Source: Streptomyces xanthochromogenes
GTDB lineage: Bacteria > Actinomycetota > Actinomycetes > Streptomycetales > Streptomycetaceae
Reading direction: 5' to 3'
Assembly (NCBI RefSeq): GCF_014650455.1
Contig: NZ_BMUZ01000017.1
Span: 62,001 to 126,000, forward strand
DNA length: 64,000 nt
The position numbers were made by a program, and so were the translations under genes. Shown in pieces: positions 7,681 to 15,110 of the stretch; the first letter of the stretch is position 1, and each line of letters opens with the position of its first letter. Under the pieces are notes generated by a model, which was not told the origin of the DNA, ran no database searches, and saw only the letters and a list, made by a program, of their open reading frames with translations.

Positions 7681-8919
7681 GTGACGTCTGCGCAGGCCAA
7701 CGTTCCTCATCAGGAACCCACGGCAGTCCCGTACTTTCCGATGCCCAGGGCGCCCGGTTGTCCGCTGGACCCGGCACCGCAGCTCGCCGAGCTGCAGGAA
7801 CGCGCGCCGCTGGTCCGAGTTCGGCTGTGGGACGGCAGTACTCCCTGGCTGGTGACGAGGCATGCGGAGCAGTGCGCGCTCCTGTCGGACCGCCGGGTCA
7901 GCGCGGACTGGATGCAGCCGGGCTACCCGTTCCACAGTCAGTTCCTGCAGGAACACCATGAAGAGGGCCAGTTCCTGACCGCCATGGAAGGCCCCGAGCA
8001 CCTCCGGCTGCGCCGGATGATCGCCCGGCCGTTCACCCCCCGCAAGGTCGAGCAACTACGGCCCACGGTCCAGCAAATCGTCGACGACCACATCGACGCC
8101 CTCCTGGCCGGCCCCAAGCCGGCGGATTTCGTGTCGGATTTCGCCCTGCCGATTCCGTCCATCACCATCTGCCACGTACTGGGCGTCCCCTACGAGGACC
8201 ACGACTTCTTCCACCACGCCATCAGGACGATGACCAGCGTCGACGCCCCGGACGACGTCGTGAGCAAGTCCGAGCGCGAGCTGTACCACTACCTGGCCAA
8301 GCAGATCGGCCGCAAGCTCGCCGCCCCCGAGGACGACCTGCTGTCCCAACTGGCCACCGAACGGCTGGCCACCGGCCAGCTGAACCGGCATCAGCTGGTG
8401 ATGCTGGTCCTTTTCCTGCTGATCTCCGGGCACGAGACCACGGCCAGCATGATCGCGCTGGGCACACTGGCCCTGCTGCAGCATCCCGACCAGATCACTG
8501 TGCTGAAGGATTCCGACGACCCCCAAGTCGCCACAGCCGTCGACGAGTTGCTGCGGTACCTGACCACCGTCCAGCCCGGCCGCCGCCGCGTGGTCGTGGA
8601 GGACATCGAGATCGCCGGGCAGGTGATCCGCGCCGGCGAGGGTCTGATCCTCCCGGAGGAGATCGGCAACCGTGACGAAAGCGTGTTCCCCGCTGCCGGA
8701 GTGCTGGATCTGCGCCGCGATGCCAGCCAGCAGCTCGCCTTCGGGTTCGGTGTGCACAAGTGCACCGGCCAACCGCTGGCCCGGCTGGAGCTGCAGGTCG
8801 TGTTCGCCGCCTTGTTCCGGCGCATTCCGACACTGACCCTGGCCGTCGACCTCGGCGACCTCCCGTTCATGGACGACGGGCTCGGGTACGGCGTCAAGAA
8901 GATGCCCGTGAGCTGGTAA
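7681..8919 (+). CDS. Cytochrome P450 (first of two in the RiPP cluster)
   Basis: Bacterial class I P450 of 412 residues that needs ferredoxin and reductase partners encoded elsewhere. GTG 7681 is preceded by GGAG eight bases upstream; an ATG at 7618 would add 21 unlikely residues. The N-terminal PYFPMPRAPGCPLDP segment is typical of CYP105/CYP107-like enzymes. The I-helix is intact with SGHETT at 249-254 (acid-alcohol pair Glu252-Thr253), the K-helix has ELLR, and the heme loop is FGFGVHKCTGQPLAR with Cys361 as iron ligand. It is the first gene of the plus arm and probably hydroxylates, desaturates or cross-links the modified peptide; the reaction cannot be told from sequence. Confidence 0.9.
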   Translation: MTSAQANVPHQEPTAVPYFPMPRAPGCPLDPAPQLAELQERAPLVRVRLWDGSTPWLVTRHAEQCALLSDRRVSADWMQPGYPFHSQFLQEHHEEGQFLTAMEGPEHLRLRRMIARPFTPRKVEQLRPTVQQIVDDHIDALLAGPKPADFVSDFALPIPSITICHVLGVPYEDHDFFHHAIRTMTSVDAPDDVVSKSERELYHYLAKQIGRKLAAPEDDLLSQLATERLATGQLNRHQLVMLVLFLLISGHETTASMIALGTLALLQHPDQITVLKDSDDPQVATAVDELLRYLTTVQPGRRRVVVEDIEIAGQVIRAGEGLILPEEIGNRDESVFPAAGVLDLRRDASQQLAFGFGVHKCTGQPLARLELQVVFAALFRRIPTLTLAVDLGDLPFMDDGLGYGVKKMPVSW

Positions 8920-9198
8920 GTGAACGAGGCCGAGCCGGTGACAGCAGTCGGAGTGGAGTCGTTTCGGATCGGGCACGGCCCGCCGGAGCAGAGTCCGCCG
9001 GCCGTGGCGGGCCTCCAGGAGACGCACGCCGCCGGTTCCCACACGTGGCAATTCCACCGAGAATGGCCGCGGCGCCGGCGACGGTTCCCGGAACGGCGGC
9101 CCCAAGTCCTGCGCGCAGCACGGGTTGTAGGTTCCGGTCGACGGCGGAGGCCCAACACCCATGACTACCGGAGCCACCAGGGGGATCCCGCAACATGA
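8920..9198 (+). CDS. Doubtful small ORF between P450 and exporter
   Basis: 92 codons beginning with GTG immediately after the P450 stop, and ending in TGA that overlaps the exporter ATG (ATGA), an arrangement typical of coupled Streptomyces genes. The first 45 or so codons have high third-position GC, which supports coding. The second half is arginine-rich (WPRRRRRFPERR) and reads like a shadow frame. The ribosome binding site is poor. I recognise no family. The N-terminal NEAEPV recalls DEAEPD of the precursor candidate, but this is too short to mean much. It could be a second small peptide gene or just a spacer. Confidence 0.3.
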   Translation: MNEAEPVTAVGVESFRIGHGPPEQSPPAVAGLQETHAAGSHTWQFHREWPRRRRRFPERRPQVLRAARVVGSGRRRRPNTHDYRSHQGDPAT

Positions 9199-10463
9199 CC
9201 ACCACGGAGGCCCTTGACGGGTCGGCCGCAATCGACGATGCGGCACGAAGCGTCGCGCGCCCCTTCTACGTATACGCCGTGCTCGCCAACTCGCTCTTCC
9301 AGCGGGGCGTGTTCGTACTTTTTCTGCAGCAACGAGGCTTCTCCGCCGGGCAGGTGGCCATCCTTCAGACACTGATCTACCTGGTCAGTGGGCTTGCGGA
9401 GCTGCCGACGGGAGTCATCGCCGACCGCATCGGCAGGCGTGCCAGCATCGTGATCGGCCAGGTGCTGATCGCTGGATGCCTGCTCGGTCAGGTGACGTCC
9501 TCCAACTACTGGGTGTTCCTTACGCTGTTCATGGGCCAGGGTGTGGGCATGGCCTGTGTGTCCGGTTCGGACACCGCCCTGCTGTACGACCTGCTCGTAC
9601 GACGTGGTGCGACGGCCGGGTACGTCAAGATCAAGTCCCGGTTCACCATGCTCGGGACGGTCACCTCGGGAGTCGCCATCGTCCTGGGCGGTCAACTGCA
9701 AAGGTTTTCCTGGGGAATTGTCTATCTCGGTTCGGCGTCCTGCCTCGTCCTGGCCGTGGTGGTGCTGATGTCACGGGTGCCCGAGATCCGCGGCGCGGAC
9801 GCGGTGGACGAGCAGGACCAAGCCGAGAAGGGACCCGTCGACGCCACTGCGTGGCGGGCGATGCTCCGGGTCGCCACGCCCGCGCTCGTGACGCTGGTCG
9901 TGGTGTCCGGGTTGATGCACGCGACGTTGACGCCGTACATCATCTTCACGCAGAAGACCCTCTCCGATCAGGGAGCGGGCACCGCTTTGGTGAGTGTGGT
10001 CATCTCGGCGGGATTCTTCGTCGGCGGAGTCGTTCCCCTGCTGTCGGACCGCGCGAACCGGAGCATCGGGTACCGGGTGATCGTCCCGGTGTCCCTCCTG
10101 ACGCTCGCCGCGGCGCTCGGCCTCAGCGGCCTCGGCCTCGTCTGGGTCACCATTACCGCGTTCCTGGTCCTGGTCGGCATTCCCGAGATCACCGCGGTGC
10201 TCGTGGACAACGTGCTCAACGAGGCGGTGCCGTCGCGCCACCGGGCGAGCCTGCTGTCGATGATCTCGTTCGTGGAGTCGGTGCTCATCGGTACCGGCTA
10301 TCTCGTCGTCGGCACCCTCATGGACGGATTGGGCTCCAGTGTCGGCATGGCGACCTACGCCGCGGTCCCCCTGCTGGCATGCCTCCTGTGGCTCCCAGTG
10401 CTCTTCCGAGGTGCGCGGGTGACCACCGAGATCGAGAAGCCCGCCGATCCAGAGGCGTCCTGA
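9195..10463 (+). CDS. MFS exporter of the RiPP cluster
   Basis: A 422-residue, 12-helix major facilitator protein of drug:H+ antiporter type. Visible signatures are the loop 2-3 motif GVIADRIGRRASIVIG, a long hydrophilic central loop (EIRGADAVDEQDQAEKG) between the two six-helix halves, and regularly spaced hydrophobic segments throughout. The start ATG 9195 has AGGGGG about ten bases upstream. It is followed 26 bases later by the radical SAM gene. In this context it most likely exports the mature product and may give self-resistance; that role is inferred from position. Confidence 0.85.
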   Translation: MTTTEALDGSAAIDDAARSVARPFYVYAVLANSLFQRGVFVLFLQQRGFSAGQVAILQTLIYLVSGLAELPTGVIADRIGRRASIVIGQVLIAGCLLGQVTSSNYWVFLTLFMGQGVGMACVSGSDTALLYDLLVRRGATAGYVKIKSRFTMLGTVTSGVAIVLGGQLQRFSWGIVYLGSASCLVLAVVVLMSRVPEIRGADAVDEQDQAEKGPVDATAWRAMLRVATPALVTLVVVSGLMHATLTPYIIFTQKTLSDQGAGTALVSVVISAGFFVGGVVPLLSDRANRSIGYRVIVPVSLLTLAAALGLSGLGLVWVTITAFLVLVGIPEITAVLVDNVLNEAVPSRHRASLLSMISFVESVLIGTGYLVVGTLMDGLGSSVGMATYAAVPLLACLLWLPVLFRGARVTTEIEKPADPEAS

Positions 10464-10488
10464 ACCAGGCAGACGATGAGGAGGCGAA

Positions 10489-12414
10489 GTGGAACTGCTA
10501 CAGATCGGGCACCCGCGACCGGTGCTGGATCCGGTCCCGCCGGTCGTGCATGAGGATGCCCTTTCGGTTGCGTTGGTCTGCATGCCCTGGGCGGTGGTGG
10601 ACATGCCCTCACTGGCGTTGAGTACGATCGCCCCGCTGTTCGAGCAACACGGCGAGGTGGAGAAGCTCGACGTCGTCTACGGCAACATCCGCTGGCTCGA
10701 CTTCCTGGTCCGGGATGTGGGCCTTGAGCGGGACCACTACGAACTGATCGTCGATGCCGAGGTGTTCGGGGTCGGCGAATGGGTCTTCTCCAGTTGCTTC
10801 CGCCCGGGCGTCGACCCACGGCACACGAGTTTTTACGAGCTCGTGCGCGACAGTGACAACGCCGACGCCTATTGCGCGATGTTCCGCGCGGCCCCTGCCT
10901 TCATCGACGAGCTGGCCCGAGACCTGGTGGCGTCAGGGGTCGATGTCCTGGGGTTGACGACGACGTTCGATCAGAACATTGCCTCGTTCGCGCTCGCGCA
11001 CCGCGTCAAGGAGCTGTCCCCGAGCATCGTCACGTTGCTGGGCGGGGCGAACTGCGACGGCGTACAAGGTACGGCCGTCCACCGCGCCCGCGCGGAGTTC
11101 GACTACGTGATCCGGGGCGAGGCGGAGCGCTCGATCGCGCCGCTCATCGCCCACATCGCAGGTTGTCGTGGCAGTGACGAGCACGGGCACGAGGAACGGC
11201 TGCGGGCCGTGCCCGGCCTGTGCTGGCGATCCGGCACCGACGGAGCCTCGGTGAGCAACCCCATCGGGCCGACGCCTGTCTCCATGAACGCGGTGCCGGA
11301 GCCCGTCTACGATCACTATTTCCGCGATTTGCGGAAGTCGCCGGCCGCTCGACTCATCGATGTCAAGATTCCGCTGGAGGCCAGCCGCGGATGCTGGTGG
11401 GGCGCGAAGCACCATTGCACGTTCTGCGGCTTGAACGGGTCGGCCATGGCTCATCGCGCAAAGCCGGCCGAGCGCGTGCAAGCGGAGGCAAGCCGGGCCG
11501 TCCGTCGGCACAACGTGCTCGACCTGGTGTTCTCCGACAACATTCTGGCGCCCGACCATGTCGTTCGGCTGACCACGGACATGGCGCTGCCCGCCGAGTG
11601 GGACGTCCGGTTGTTCGCCGAGGTGAAGTCGAACCTCAACTTCGGTCAGCTCGAGTCCCTTGCGCGCGCCGGTTTCACGCAACTGCAACCGGGGGTCGAG
11701 AGCCTCTGCACGCCCATCCTGCGCATCATGCGCAAGGGGGTGACCGGGTGGCAGAACGTGCGCTTCCTGCGCGACTGTGCCACCTGCAGGATCTATCCGT
11801 CGTGGAACGTTCTCGTGGGTTTCCCCGGGGAGAGCGATCTCGACTACACGGCGCTGATCGACTCGCTCCCGTCCCTCCATCATCTGACGCCGCCCGCCGG
11901 GGTGTTCCCGATCAAACTGGAACGCTTCAGCCCCTACTTCGACGATCCTGAACTCGGTCTCCAGGTGCTCGGCCCCTCGCGCAACCTGGTCAGCGCCTAC
12001 GAGGGGGTGGTGGACGCCCTTGACGACTTCGTCTACGTCTTCGAGTCCGAGCCCGCCGGCATATCGCCCGAGACGTGCGGGTTGTTGCGCGAAGCGGTCG
12101 CGAACTGGAAGGCGGGCGCGTCGAATTCTCGGCTGGTCGCCCTGCCCGCGCCGGACGACTCGCTCGTCGTCGTCGACGACCGGTCCACCTGGCCCTCCCG
12201 TGAGGTGGTGCTTCAACCGGGTCTCGAGGCCGAGGCCTACCGTGCACTGGCCAAGGGCAAAACGCTTCCCGCGCTCGCTTCCACGATGGGCTCGCTCGGG
12301 ATGTCAGTGCGGGAAGGTCAGCTCGAAGAGCTAGTCGGGCATTGGACGGAGCTCGGCATCGTTTTTCATGAGGATGCCACCTACTTGGCGCTCGCGACGG
12401 GACTTCGATGGTGA
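10489..12414 (+). CDS. RiPP maturation radical SAM C-methyltransferase family protein
   Basis: A 641-residue cobalamin-dependent radical SAM protein of the family described for ribosomal peptide maturation (rSAM_ocin type). GTG 10489 has GAGGAGG four bases upstream. Order: short N-terminal tail, CMPW near residue 31 with SLALSTIAPLFEQHG, cobalamin-binding fold with LLGGAN (184-189), then the hallmark SRGCWWGAKHHCTFCG giving Cys302, Cys310 and Cys313 in the unusual CX7CX2C spacing, then VFSDNIL and GVESLCTPILRIMRKG. The C-terminus holds a winged-helix-like domain (EAYRALAKGKTLPAL). Family members C-methylate residues in a core peptide. It differs in cluster motif and domain detail from the other radical SAM enzyme of this cluster, so the two probably act on different positions. 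Confidence 0.93.
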   Translation: MELLQIGHPRPVLDPVPPVVHEDALSVALVCMPWAVVDMPSLALSTIAPLFEQHGEVEKLDVVYGNIRWLDFLVRDVGLERDHYELIVDAEVFGVGEWVFSSCFRPGVDPRHTSFYELVRDSDNADAYCAMFRAAPAFIDELARDLVASGVDVLGLTTTFDQNIASFALAHRVKELSPSIVTLLGGANCDGVQGTAVHRARAEFDYVIRGEAERSIAPLIAHIAGCRGSDEHGHEERLRAVPGLCWRSGTDGASVSNPIGPTPVSMNAVPEPVYDHYFRDLRKSPAARLIDVKIPLEASRGCWWGAKHHCTFCGLNGSAMAHRAKPAERVQAEASRAVRRHNVLDLVFSDNILAPDHVVRLTTDMALPAEWDVRLFAEVKSNLNFGQLESLARAGFTQLQPGVESLCTPILRIMRKGVTGWQNVRFLRDCATCRIYPSWNVLVGFPGESDLDYTALIDSLPSLHHLTPPAGVFPIKLERFSPYFDDPELGLQVLGPSRNLVSAYEGVVDALDDFVYVFESEPAGISPETCGLLREAVANWKAGASNSRLVALPAPDDSLVVVDDRSTWPSREVVLQPGLEAEAYRALAKGKTLPALASTMGSLGMSVREGQLEELVGHWTELGIVFHEDATYLALATGLRW

Positions 12415-12983
12415 CGAAACAGACGGCAGAGCGGCGGTCGAACCGACGACGGCTCTTCGCTCCGGTGAATCTCCAGTCGGTGCGGAGCAGGGAGAACCTC
12501 GTCACCCTGACCCGGTCGGGATACGCCGGGGTTCGCCTGGTCGGTCACATCGCCATGGCGGAGATGGGCGATCGCGAACTCGTCTCCTTGATCGCGCTGC
12601 TCCGCGACGCGCGCGGCGTCGGCTTGCGGGTTTCGTGGAGCGGCGACTGTGGTGCCCTGGAAGTCGGGTGCCTTCGCCACCTCGACCCGCCACGGCAGTC
12701 GGACGGCACCTTTGCGTGGTCGGCGCAGCAGGGAGAAGCCCTCGTCGTGCGGCGCGGTCCGACGTTCCTGGCCGTCGAGGACACGCGCTACGGGGAGCGC
12801 CGCCGCGTCGACATCGACCGCTCGGAACCGGCGGCAGCCGTTCTCGACGAAATCCGTTGGGGGCACACCATCACCCCCGTGGAGGCGGCCAGTCTGCACG
12901 CTCTTGAATTGCACGACTTCGTCTTTCGTTCCGGCGATCACTGTGTGGGTATTGCCGTAAGGCAAGGAGTCTGGTGTGTCTGA
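12408..12983 (+). CDS. Unknown RiPP-cluster protein, 191 residues
   Basis: Starts at ATG 12408, overlapping the end of the radical SAM gene by 7 bases, and overlaps the next P450 by 8 bases, so it is translated from the same message. No signal peptide or membrane helix. The N-terminus is basic (QTAERRSNRRR). The middle (MAEMGDRELVSLIALLRDARGVGLRV then GLRVSWSGDC) looks like an alternating alpha/beta protein. Small uncharacterised proteins of this size, which I recall as DUF5825, accompany radical SAM C-methyltransferases in Streptomyces; I cannot confirm membership here. A role as accessory factor or peptide-binding partner of the radical SAM protein is possible. Confidence 0.75.
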   Translation: MVTKQTAERRSNRRRLFAPVNLQSVRSRENLVTLTRSGYAGVRLVGHIAMAEMGDRELVSLIALLRDARGVGLRVSWSGDCGALEVGCLRHLDPPRQSDGTFAWSAQQGEALVVRRGPTFLAVEDTRYGERRRVDIDRSEPAAAVLDEIRWGHTITPVEAASLHALELHDFVFRSGDHCVGIAVRQGVWCV

Positions 12984-14145
12984 AGGCAGCATCCCCTTCC
13001 GCAAGTCACTCGATGAGCGGACCGCCGCTTCGCAAGGATCGGCGCAACCAGTGGGCACCATCGTTCCCATGCGCATGGGAACGGCGGGGGTGGGGCTGCT
13101 CGTCCACGATCACCGCGAAGCCACCCGCATCCTGTCCGACGTCGACACCTATGGCAGTGCGGGCGAACTCATGGCCAGCGTTTTCGACGAGCCGACCGAG
13201 ACGGATGCGGATGCGATGTCCGACATGGTCTTCGCGGTCACCCAAACCGACGGGGAAGAGCATCGTCGTGTGCGGCGTGCCCTTCGGAGGGTCATCGACA
13301 CACGCGTGCGCGATGTGTCGGACCAGCTGATTCAGGATGTCCAACACACGATCGAGGACGCTCTCGCCCTGGGCAGGATCGACGCGGTCGCGTCGATCGG
13401 CGTGCCCATCGCCGACAGTGTCATGTCGCGACTGCTCGGACTCGACGAGAACCTCGTCTCGGCTCTGAGGACCGCGGTCTACCAGGGATACCCGGTGCGC
13501 GAACTCGACGCCACGCTCGTCGACTGGGTGCACGACAGGCGTGCCGACCCCGCCGACGACCTCGTGTCGGACCTGATGGCAGAGCTGCCTTCTCTGGAGG
13601 ATCGACAGGTCGCGGCAAACACGCGACTGCTCGCGCTGTCGGGCGTCGAAGTGTTGGCTGCACTGATTACGAACGGAATCCTCTGCCTGGCGCAGGACCC
13701 GAGGACTCAGAGCCTGGTACGCGATGACGAAACGTTGCTGCCCGGCCTCATCCATGAGGTGCAGCGGTACGCGAGCCCGATCGCGCGGGGGATCTATCGG
13801 ATGACGAAGGAGCCTTCCGTCATAGGCGGGTACGCGGTTCCCGCAGGTACTCTGCTCGTCATCGGGGTGGATGTTTGCAACAGGGACACATCAGTACTTT
13901 CCGATGCTCACAGGTTCGACCCCACTCGCGGTCGGGATTTCGACCATCTGACGTTCGGTCATGGGCGGCACTCGTGCCTGGGCATTCCCGTCACACGCCT
14001 GATCGCGGCACAGGCCCTGCGCACGTTTCTCTCGGGAACGACGAGTTTCGGCCTGACCGTGGAGGCGTCGGAGCTGCGTTTCCACGACACTGCGGTCATG
14101 AACGGGCTGGTTGAACTCCCTATTTGGGTTGAGCGCGCGAGTTAG
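12976..14145 (+). CDS. Divergent cytochrome P450 lacking the I-helix threonines
   Basis: P450-fold protein of 389 residues; GTG 12976 has AAGGAG six bases upstream. The K-helix EVQR and the heme loop FGHGRHSCLGIPVTR (Cys334) are intact, so it should bind heme. The I-helix, however, reads ALSGVEVLAALI where the family has A/S-G-x-E/D-T-T: Glu225 is kept, but the threonines are Val226 and Leu227. That acid-alcohol pair delivers protons for oxygen activation in ordinary P450 hydroxylases. Relatives without it often use substrate groups for proton delivery or catalyse coupling and other atypical reactions. It is the last gene of the plus arm and overlaps the preceding gene. The reaction is unknown. 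Confidence 0.88.
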   Translation: MSEGSIPFRKSLDERTAASQGSAQPVGTIVPMRMGTAGVGLLVHDHREATRILSDVDTYGSAGELMASVFDEPTETDADAMSDMVFAVTQTDGEEHRRVRRALRRVIDTRVRDVSDQLIQDVQHTIEDALALGRIDAVASIGVPIADSVMSRLLGLDENLVSALRTAVYQGYPVRELDATLVDWVHDRRADPADDLVSDLMAELPSLEDRQVAANTRLLALSGVEVLAALITNGILCLAQDPRTQSLVRDDETLLPGLIHEVQRYASPIARGIYRMTKEPSVIGGYAVPAGTLLVIGVDVCNRDTSVLSDAHRFDPTRGRDFDHLTFGHGRHSCLGIPVTRLIAAQALRTFLSGTTSFGLTVEASELRFHDTAVMNGLVELPIWVERAS

Positions 14146-14185
14146 TGGTCTCGTGGTCCCGAGTGCGTTGCTTCGCGCTGCAAAG

Positions 14186-14220
14186 TGACCCGTTACGGGT
14201 CATACGTTCCCGCGGAACGT
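14186..14220 (+). terminator. Two adjacent perfect stem-loops after the RiPP plus arm
   Basis: Two 7-3-7 inverted repeats lie back to back about 40 bases past the P450 stop: TGACCCG/CGGGTCA (14186-14202) and ACGTTCC/GGAACGT (14204-14220). Neither has a U-tract. As a pair at the end of a long operon they probably stop transcription or protect the 3' end; operator sites are the alternative. Confidence 0.55.
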
Positions 14221-14480
14221 TCCGGTCGAGCTTGGGCGGACTCTGACGACGCGCCTCGTCAACAACTTCCCTTTTCCATCCATACGCGGGTGGAGACACT
14301 CAGGTGTGCGCAGAGAGTTGGCGATGCTCTGCCCGGACAGCGGATTCCCCCATATCGGAGAAACCCCTCCCCCATCGCTTTTTCTTGCTCGCTGCGCAAA
14401 AAGCTACGCTACGACCCTTGATCTGCTACGGAGGGCCCCGCCATCCTGAAATGGCATCTGCTACGAAAGCGTTGACTCGG
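14221..14480. other. Intergenic, lower GC, no gene seen
   Basis: Follows the paired stem-loops and precedes the stop codon of the small protein on the opposite strand. It contains a short AT-rich stretch near 14385-14405 (TTTTTCTTGCTCGCTGCGCAAAAAG), where TTTTTC and AAAAAG arms could form a weak bidirectional terminator. Nothing else is visible. Confidence 0.4.
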
Positions 14481-14951
14481 CTACCAGGCCAACAGGTCTC
14501 GGTCCGAGCTAGCAATTGTCTGCAACTCTCCCTGTTCATCGAACGCCATGGAAACCTCAGATCCCTGCACCACCCACCAGAATTCGCCCGGCGTATAGAG
14601 CTCCCTACTTTCCAGGCCGAGCCCTTGCCTTCCGAGATACGCGCGGAACACTTCGAGACCAGGGGCTGGCGTCTGCATCCCGGAGCCCAAGGGCGGCGGC
14701 AACACCAGCAGGCCCGTGAAGGGGTCTGGCTCAACGGAAATGAGCCCCACGATTCCGCTCGGAGATTGCCCTAGTTGAACGTCTGAGTAAGCGGCCATGC
14801 GTGCTGCGCTGTCCGCAACGCCACTCGGCTTCCCCATGCCGTCTTCAACCTCTTGGGCTGAGGCACCCAGAGCAAGAAAGCCAAGCTGACCGGTGCGAGC
14901 GAACTCCAGGAGCACTGTGGCGTCACGAACCACCCTCGCCTCTGACTGCAT
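14481..14951 (-). CDS. Uncharacterised small protein, 156 residues
   Basis: Cytoplasmic protein with no signal peptide. The most likely start is ATG 14951 (MQSEARVV, with GGAG about 11 bases upstream); ATG 14993 is also possible. It reads as a compact alpha/beta protein with LLEFARTGQLGFLALGASAQEVEDGMGKP near the N-terminus and FRAYLGRQGLGLESRELYTPGEF near the C-terminus. The segment LALGAS-x3-V-x-x-GMGKP resembles small proteins often found beside toxin or immunity genes in Streptomyces, but I cannot name a family. Its GC is clearly lower than that of the polysaccharide locus next to it, suggesting separate origin. Confidence 0.65.
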   Translation of the reverse strand: MQSEARVVRDATVLLEFARTGQLGFLALGASAQEVEDGMGKPSGVADSAARMAAYSDVQLGQSPSGIVGLISVEPDPFTGLLVLPPPLGSGMQTPAPGLEVFRAYLGRQGLGLESRELYTPGEFWWVVQGSEVSMAFDEQGELQTIASSDRDLLAW

Positions 14952-15110
14952 CAATTCCCACTGCTCCAGACTTTTCCGGCAGTTCGTTGCCATCGGATAC
15001 CCGGTGGAACCGTCCGGGTTCGCTGTTGACGGGCTTATCTGCGCCCAGCAGCGTCCGTCCCCCCGAAGGTTCCACCCGCGGGGGTACGGACGCTGCTGCA
15101 AATCGCGTGG

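Larger units (their letters stand above)
2307..14145. other. Candidate RiPP biosynthetic gene cluster
   Basis: Two divergent gene sets meet at the 6.75-7.68 kb intergenic region. The minus set runs precursor candidate, B12-type radical SAM enzyme, substrate-binding-protein-like protein, E1-like adenylyltransferase. The plus set runs P450, doubtful small ORF, MFS exporter, radical SAM C-methyltransferase family protein, unknown protein, second P450. Overlapping or closely spaced genes within each arm support co-transcription. The combination of two radical SAM proteins with C-terminal winged-helix-like tails, an E1-like enzyme, two P450s and an exporter around a 53-codon ORF is what points to a RiPP; the product is unknown. 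I see no YcaO, LanB/C/KC/L, lasso B/C or dedicated peptidase gene. Cluster boundaries are set by gene order only. Confidence 0.75.
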
